Below are positions 44,719 to 50,700 of a DNA stretch of 64,000 nt, one piece after another. The position numbers were made by a program, and so were the translations under genes. The notes beneath the pieces were generated by a model. That model saw only the letters and a list, made by a program, of their open reading frames with translations. It did not search any database and was not told the origin of the DNA. The stretch is from Apostichopus japonicus (taxonomy: Eukaryota; Echinodermata; Holothuroidea; Aspidochirotida; Stichopodidae). The stretch lies in contig NC_092582.1 in assembly GCF_037975245.1 (NCBI RefSeq), forward strand, positions 13,266,077 to 13,330,076, in the 5' to 3' direction. Numbering within the stretch: position 1 is the first letter of the stretch; each line of letters opens with the position of its first letter.

Positions 44719-47700
44719 ATATATATGTGACAATACATAAATACATATAGTCTATTAGGATACATATATAATATATATATAATTATATATAGTTTATTAG
44801 GATGAATATATATATATATAAATGTATATATAAATTTGTAGTCTATTAGTATAAATACATAGATAAATATATAAGTTTTAATACTTGGAAATTCAAACAA
44901 ATTCATTTTCATTCAATTTTCAATCCAAATTATTTTTCAATCAAGACCATTTTATTTCTTGGAATTCAACCAATATACTGTCAAACTGGTTTGCTTTTGT
45001 GATGATCCTTTGCTCTATGAAATCTTAACCGAATGCATTTTGAAACTTGCATTTTTAACTATACCCAAGATAATAACTATTTTCTTATAAACAGTACAAG
45101 AAAGTTAAGAAGGTAAACAAAATGTCAACAAACTGCTTAATATGAAAAGACAACTTAAATGTGTAGGTTAATGTATTCCAGTGCATCAAGGAACTTGTCC
45201 TTGTTGTAAATCTGTGTAGTTCAATGATTATGCCAGATGAAGAAAGCAAAACACATTTTGTGTTGCCTGACATGGTAAAAGAGGGTTGTATACTTTGGAA
45301 ATTCTTGGTCATTTTATTCCCTCTCTAAAATGGCTCATACTTGTCCCACTACAAACAACGACATAAAGTCTCATAAATAGCTATGATGAAAACTTTGACA
45401 TTTTTCTACAGGTGTCCCGATGTCTATAGTGGAAGTCGATGCCAGTCTTTACTTACAACTGTACAGTCCGAAGTCACTACACAAGGAGAAACCATCGTCA
45501 CAACCCAACCGGTGAAGCAGCCAACAACTTCCGGTGAAGTAACTACTGTCCGTGGAGCACCGATCACCGGTGGAATAACGACAGCCGATTTAGTAACGAC
45601 CTCCGAAGGAGTAACAACAGTTGAGACAGCGCAACCAGGCACATCCGAAGTGATGGTCACTTCAGAAGTAGTGAACAGTAGTGTTGCACAGACTAACAAA
45701 ACGGTGACATCACAAGGTGTAACTCAGACTGGTATTACATCGCAGGAGGTTACTAAAGAGGAAGAAGAGTATACAACGGTGTCTCCTGAGGAACCAGGCG
45801 GTAAGCCCCTGTGGTCTTCAAAAATTTCATCCAGTTTTTGAAAACAGAATACAGTCTGTAAATTATCCAACACAAAATAGGGACCTGTTCAATGGTCCCC
45901 GTTATGAAGTTCTGAAGTATTTGTTGTTGGTGAAGTGGTTAAATTGGCAGGTAATATTTTGTCACTGTTTTCCAGTGACTGACAGCGACAACTTCCACAT
46001 GGAAGTTCTTTCCATATATTTGTGTTTGGGATTCCGATGCCCTACTCAGACAGTCTACGTATCATCATGCCCTCTAGTAATGAAGACTAGCATTGCAACT
46101 CATTATCTTTAACCAATTTGTGGTTTGTTGGCTAAGACTGAGTAAATTGTAAATGTGATTATTACGCCATTATTTATATAGCGCATAATCCACAAGTTCT
46201 ATGCGCTTTACAATTAACCCTGGTCATTGGTAACTTGTCACACCTACACACCAAAGTGTGCACAATTCAAACAATCTCTCCTGTGGCACAACAGTGCACC
46301 ACAGCCACGTGTCCCCTGGGGGACTTCCCATAGGGTGCAGCCACAAACCGGCGCACGCAACTATATTTACAAGTCACCTCGCAGGTCCCCATTTATACAC
46401 CTGGGTGAAGAGAGGCAATGGAGATAAAGTGCCTTGCCCATGGACACAACGCAATGATCTGGCCAGGGCTCGAACATGTAATCCTTAGATCACAAGTCCA
46501 CTGCCTTAACCACTTGTATTGACCACAACGCCCTTTTGATATTAAACAATGGCTGCCGGGGGGGGGGGGGGGGGGTTTCTTTGCCAATTGGACATAGGTG
46601 TGGGTCAGCGAGGGTCATTTTTTATGGCGAAGGCTTTTCAGTGGAGAAATTTTCTAACAGGTCGAAATTTATATTCCAGCCACTTTTTGAACTTGCACAG
46701 TTCTAGGTGCAGTTGCACAGGTTACATAGGAGCTATGCTATAAGTTTTACACAGTGTGGTTGAAGTAACATTTTGTTTTATGAAAAGACTCATAGATTTG
46801 TGCAGTTGACTCCCTTCTCCCATGCATATTACTCTCCTTCCCTTTGTTGAACAGGTTTATAATTGTAAGGGTATTGCCCTTTCAAGTGCATATGTTAAAT
46901 TCCACTTCAAATTTGTGTGGGGAAAAATACCACCTATTCCTCTCTGTTTTTTTCGGCGTCATGTTTAGCCGGCCTAGAATTGTGGCAGATTGTGGCTATC
47001 ATCCTCGGCGGAGCGATTTTCATCTTCCTGCTCCTCGGCTGTTGCTTCATCCTAGCCGTCTCGTACGGCGGAAAACAGGAAAAGAAGTATAGAAATAGAA
47101 ACAATTACCCAGTACTTGCAGATCCAAGAAACATGGTTGCCAGAGATGAAATTAGTGGGAGAGGACATTCGTCTTATTACCACGACTACAGCGATGACGA
47201 CTTTGAATCATACGATGACGTATCCGTTCAAGGAGGTGGCGAGGACACTCTTCAGGCAGACAGCAGGCTGGGACAACAGGACAGAGTAATCTCCCTCTTA
47301 TCTGAGCTCAATGTAAGATATTTTCTCTTTCTTAGTCATTGGTACAAGTTTGAGGAGGCCAAATTTTGGTCTCTTTCTTTAAAGAGCAGGTTTATTACAA
47401 AATACCTCAGTTTCAAATTATAGAGTTTCAGGGGACTTGTCAGTGAATAGCAATGTTGACCAATTTGAATTTTCAGTTGATTCTTCCTGTCATCTTTGAT
47501 TCTTCTTTTTCTGTTGATATTGTTTTATGGTAAATACGATATATTTTTCAAAGTTTGCTTTCTCTTTTTTCTTTACTTTAGGAACATATGAGGAATAGAG
47601 CATCTGTACATGGAAGGGGGACAGAAGCAGAAGGTCAGAGAAGTCACTTTGTTAGACCCTATATGGCATCTGGTAATGAAGAGGTAAGGAGTCACCAGGT

Positions 47701-50700
47701 TTGAATCATCATTTACTTAAATGCATTGAAGACTCGCCCCAAACAGCATGCCGCCATCTTGAAAAAGTTAACTTTACGTTGCTTGCAAGTGAAGTTTTTC
47801 TCTTGTCACTACAAAATGCAGACAGTAATGAAACGTGATACCTTGTTATCTTTTATCTAGACCTGAGATGTCCATCTCTGTATCGTTTGTACACTGTGTT
47901 GTGGGTATTGACCGCAGCTGTATGTACTGACTTGTCAATAGTGTCTAATTGCCGACAGTAGCAAGCTGTGTGTGTATTTTCTGGGATCGATGGTGGTGTC
48001 TAACACTTCTGTTAGGGAAGCCTCGCAAATCTAACCGCCGGTTCCGGGCCGGCGGAAATCTCGCACCCCTTGCTCATTATGCATGTGCATATTGGTCCCA
48101 TGGTTGAATGCACACACGCTGGTTGCCAGCCGGAGTAATGAGCACAGCGCCCTGACAACACAAGGCTGGTTATTCTTCACAAACAATGAGCAAACTTGGC
48201 CAAGTGACCGGATTAACTTTTGCGGTTTTGACAGTCAATAGAGCGGTAGTTTTTGTTGCAAAGTGACTTATACACTAAAATCCGCCACTACCAAATGTCC
48301 GAGATTCAGTACTTTATATAATTCTTGCAAATCTTCTACGTTATCAAACCTCACAAATAAAATTTCTTGGGTCTCTTAGGAACAATTGTGAAACTCCGCT
48401 ACTCGAAAGTTCGATAAAAGCAGCCTTTACCTGGACCTATACATTATGAGCCTTGTTCAACGAGTGGTATGTAACTATGGATTAAAAACTGAATCAGCCA
48501 TTGCATTAAATATATGCCCCCAAGAACTTCAGAAAACCCATATTGACAAACCAGAATTTAAACAAAACAATAGTTAAGCTATGCCACATATGTATGTTAA
48601 AGAGAGAACATCGACCGTAACGTTGATCTCTGAAGCTAACTGCGACACAAATTCAACGAATACAGATGGTTAAGACTTGATTTTCCCATTGACTTAGTGT
48701 GTTAGGCTGCCATGTGGTTAGAGATATAAGTTACTATTCGGTGAAAATTTTACTATACGTTCATCAGTTTACAACTGCAGTGTTTACCCCTACTTAAATA
48801 TCATCGTAGGCATACTGTACATGGGCTGCGAATTTTCCCAATTTTCTAACACCTGTTTGTTAACATTTTTGGCACGTTTCCAAAAAACTTTTCATGGAGT
48901 AAACTATTTTGGCTCCACTCTAGAATTAAGTAAGTCAGTAAAGGATCGGTAAAGTTATGCGAAATATTATCTTAGACGTTCAAGAAAAGTATATATCCCG
49001 TAACATTAAGGTAAGTAAAACACACCTCAAGCCAACCGACTCCTCCGCATGAACAAAACATTCTATTCCCAATGATACACGAGTCTATACCATACAGACA
49101 TAGCACGATATCAAGACCCCAATAGCTACAGTATGGCTATCTTTATGAAAGTAAACATTTTAATCCCATGTTTTATGCCACTTGGCATGATTAACTGAAT
49201 GCTAAATATTGTTTCCATATCCTTGTAGAAAACGTCAACTTCGCAAAATACAATTAGTTGTGTTTTTGTTGTTACGTGAGATCCGTAACCGGCAAAGTGG
49301 TTAGGCTATTTACTATACACTTAACTATGGTAGGATATTAATTTTTCTTTTTTTTTTGGTGGAAATTCTAGAAAATACTTTCTTTTTCCCCCGCCAGATG
49401 TGGTCGTATGGTTTATTCATAAATGGGTGTACTAGAGCCTTGTCTACATGACATTAGTTGCATTTAGCACGATATGCCAGTTTCGCGTGAATTTTTCGAA
49501 AGTATTTTGCTCGATCTTTCGTAAAATTTGAAAGGTGTACCAACTTACTGTTCGTACACAATTGCTAATTTCTCTAGAGATTTTCAGAGTAGTAAAGGAC
49601 GTTTTTTTTTACGAAGTTCAAAAGTGAGTAAATGAAGTTGATAAACTTTATTTCTTTCAACTTTCTTAACCATGGAATGCTAGAATAACATTTACACTTA
49701 AAACGGAGAAAGGATAATCGCATTTTTTCCACATTTATTTCAAATTTCTTTCACAAGAAATTATCGTCACTTGTTCAATCCTCATGATGTCTACGATCTA
49801 GCTGGCTAAAAAAAAGTACAGCTTCGCTGGAGTGCGAAAAATTCCCTACAGTCAACCGATTTTTTTTTCACCTAGCTAGGTAGTTTAGGTCCTGTTCTAC
49901 AACTTAGTAGGATTATTCTAAAGTCATCCCGTATGTTAGGCTCTGGTTCACGCTTATGTGCACGTGTACAAGAAGTGAGATTGTGATTTCAGTTTTTTAG
50001 ATTTTTAAATCTTAAAAATTCAGGAAACTTAATGTCCTTGCAAAAAGGCAACAAAACTTTTATTTCCTACTTGGCCGACTGGGAAAATAAGAAAGATAGC
50101 ATTTTAGATTCCTGCAGTGTAAATTCACATTTCCTTACTTATTTTTCACAGAAGTTTTGCTTCTGCAGTAGGATAAAATACGGCGTATAAACATACTATC
50201 TTTTTGAAACGTTTGAATACCTTGAGACTTAGCTATGATGTTTTGTTCAACTCACTATTGTGTTCAAATCGGCTTAGTAAAAACTTGACCGCGGCTGTGA
50301 ATGTAACTGTAAAGCATGGAGGGTGGTTTGAAGAGAGTGTGCACTCAAGTGTGACTCATTATCTGCTTGTGGCTGTGCTCATTATAGCCGCGGAAAAATC
50401 CACCGGCCCGGACATGGCGGTTAGATTTGCGAGGCTTCCCTTACACCTCATTAGAAACTAGGTCAGATTACCGACATTTAGACATTTCTTTTGTACAAGT
50501 CTTCACACCCTCTAAAGAAAAACGGAAATGGTAATACACACTAATATCAGATTATTTCTGATAGTATTTTTCACATTGTAAAGTTAATCACAGATGTCAG
50601 TATGGTCTTCAACTTAAATGGTGAGAAAGACAGAAATAGTAATGTTCCTTTTCTGTTCGTTTCAATTCCTTTCCTCTCCTCTCCTCCTTCAACAACATCC

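Noticed and set aside
45424-45699. Minus-strand 91-codon open frame over the stalk
   Set aside because: Shadow of the repetitive Thr/Val-rich coding exon, which is fixed by splice phases on the plus strand.
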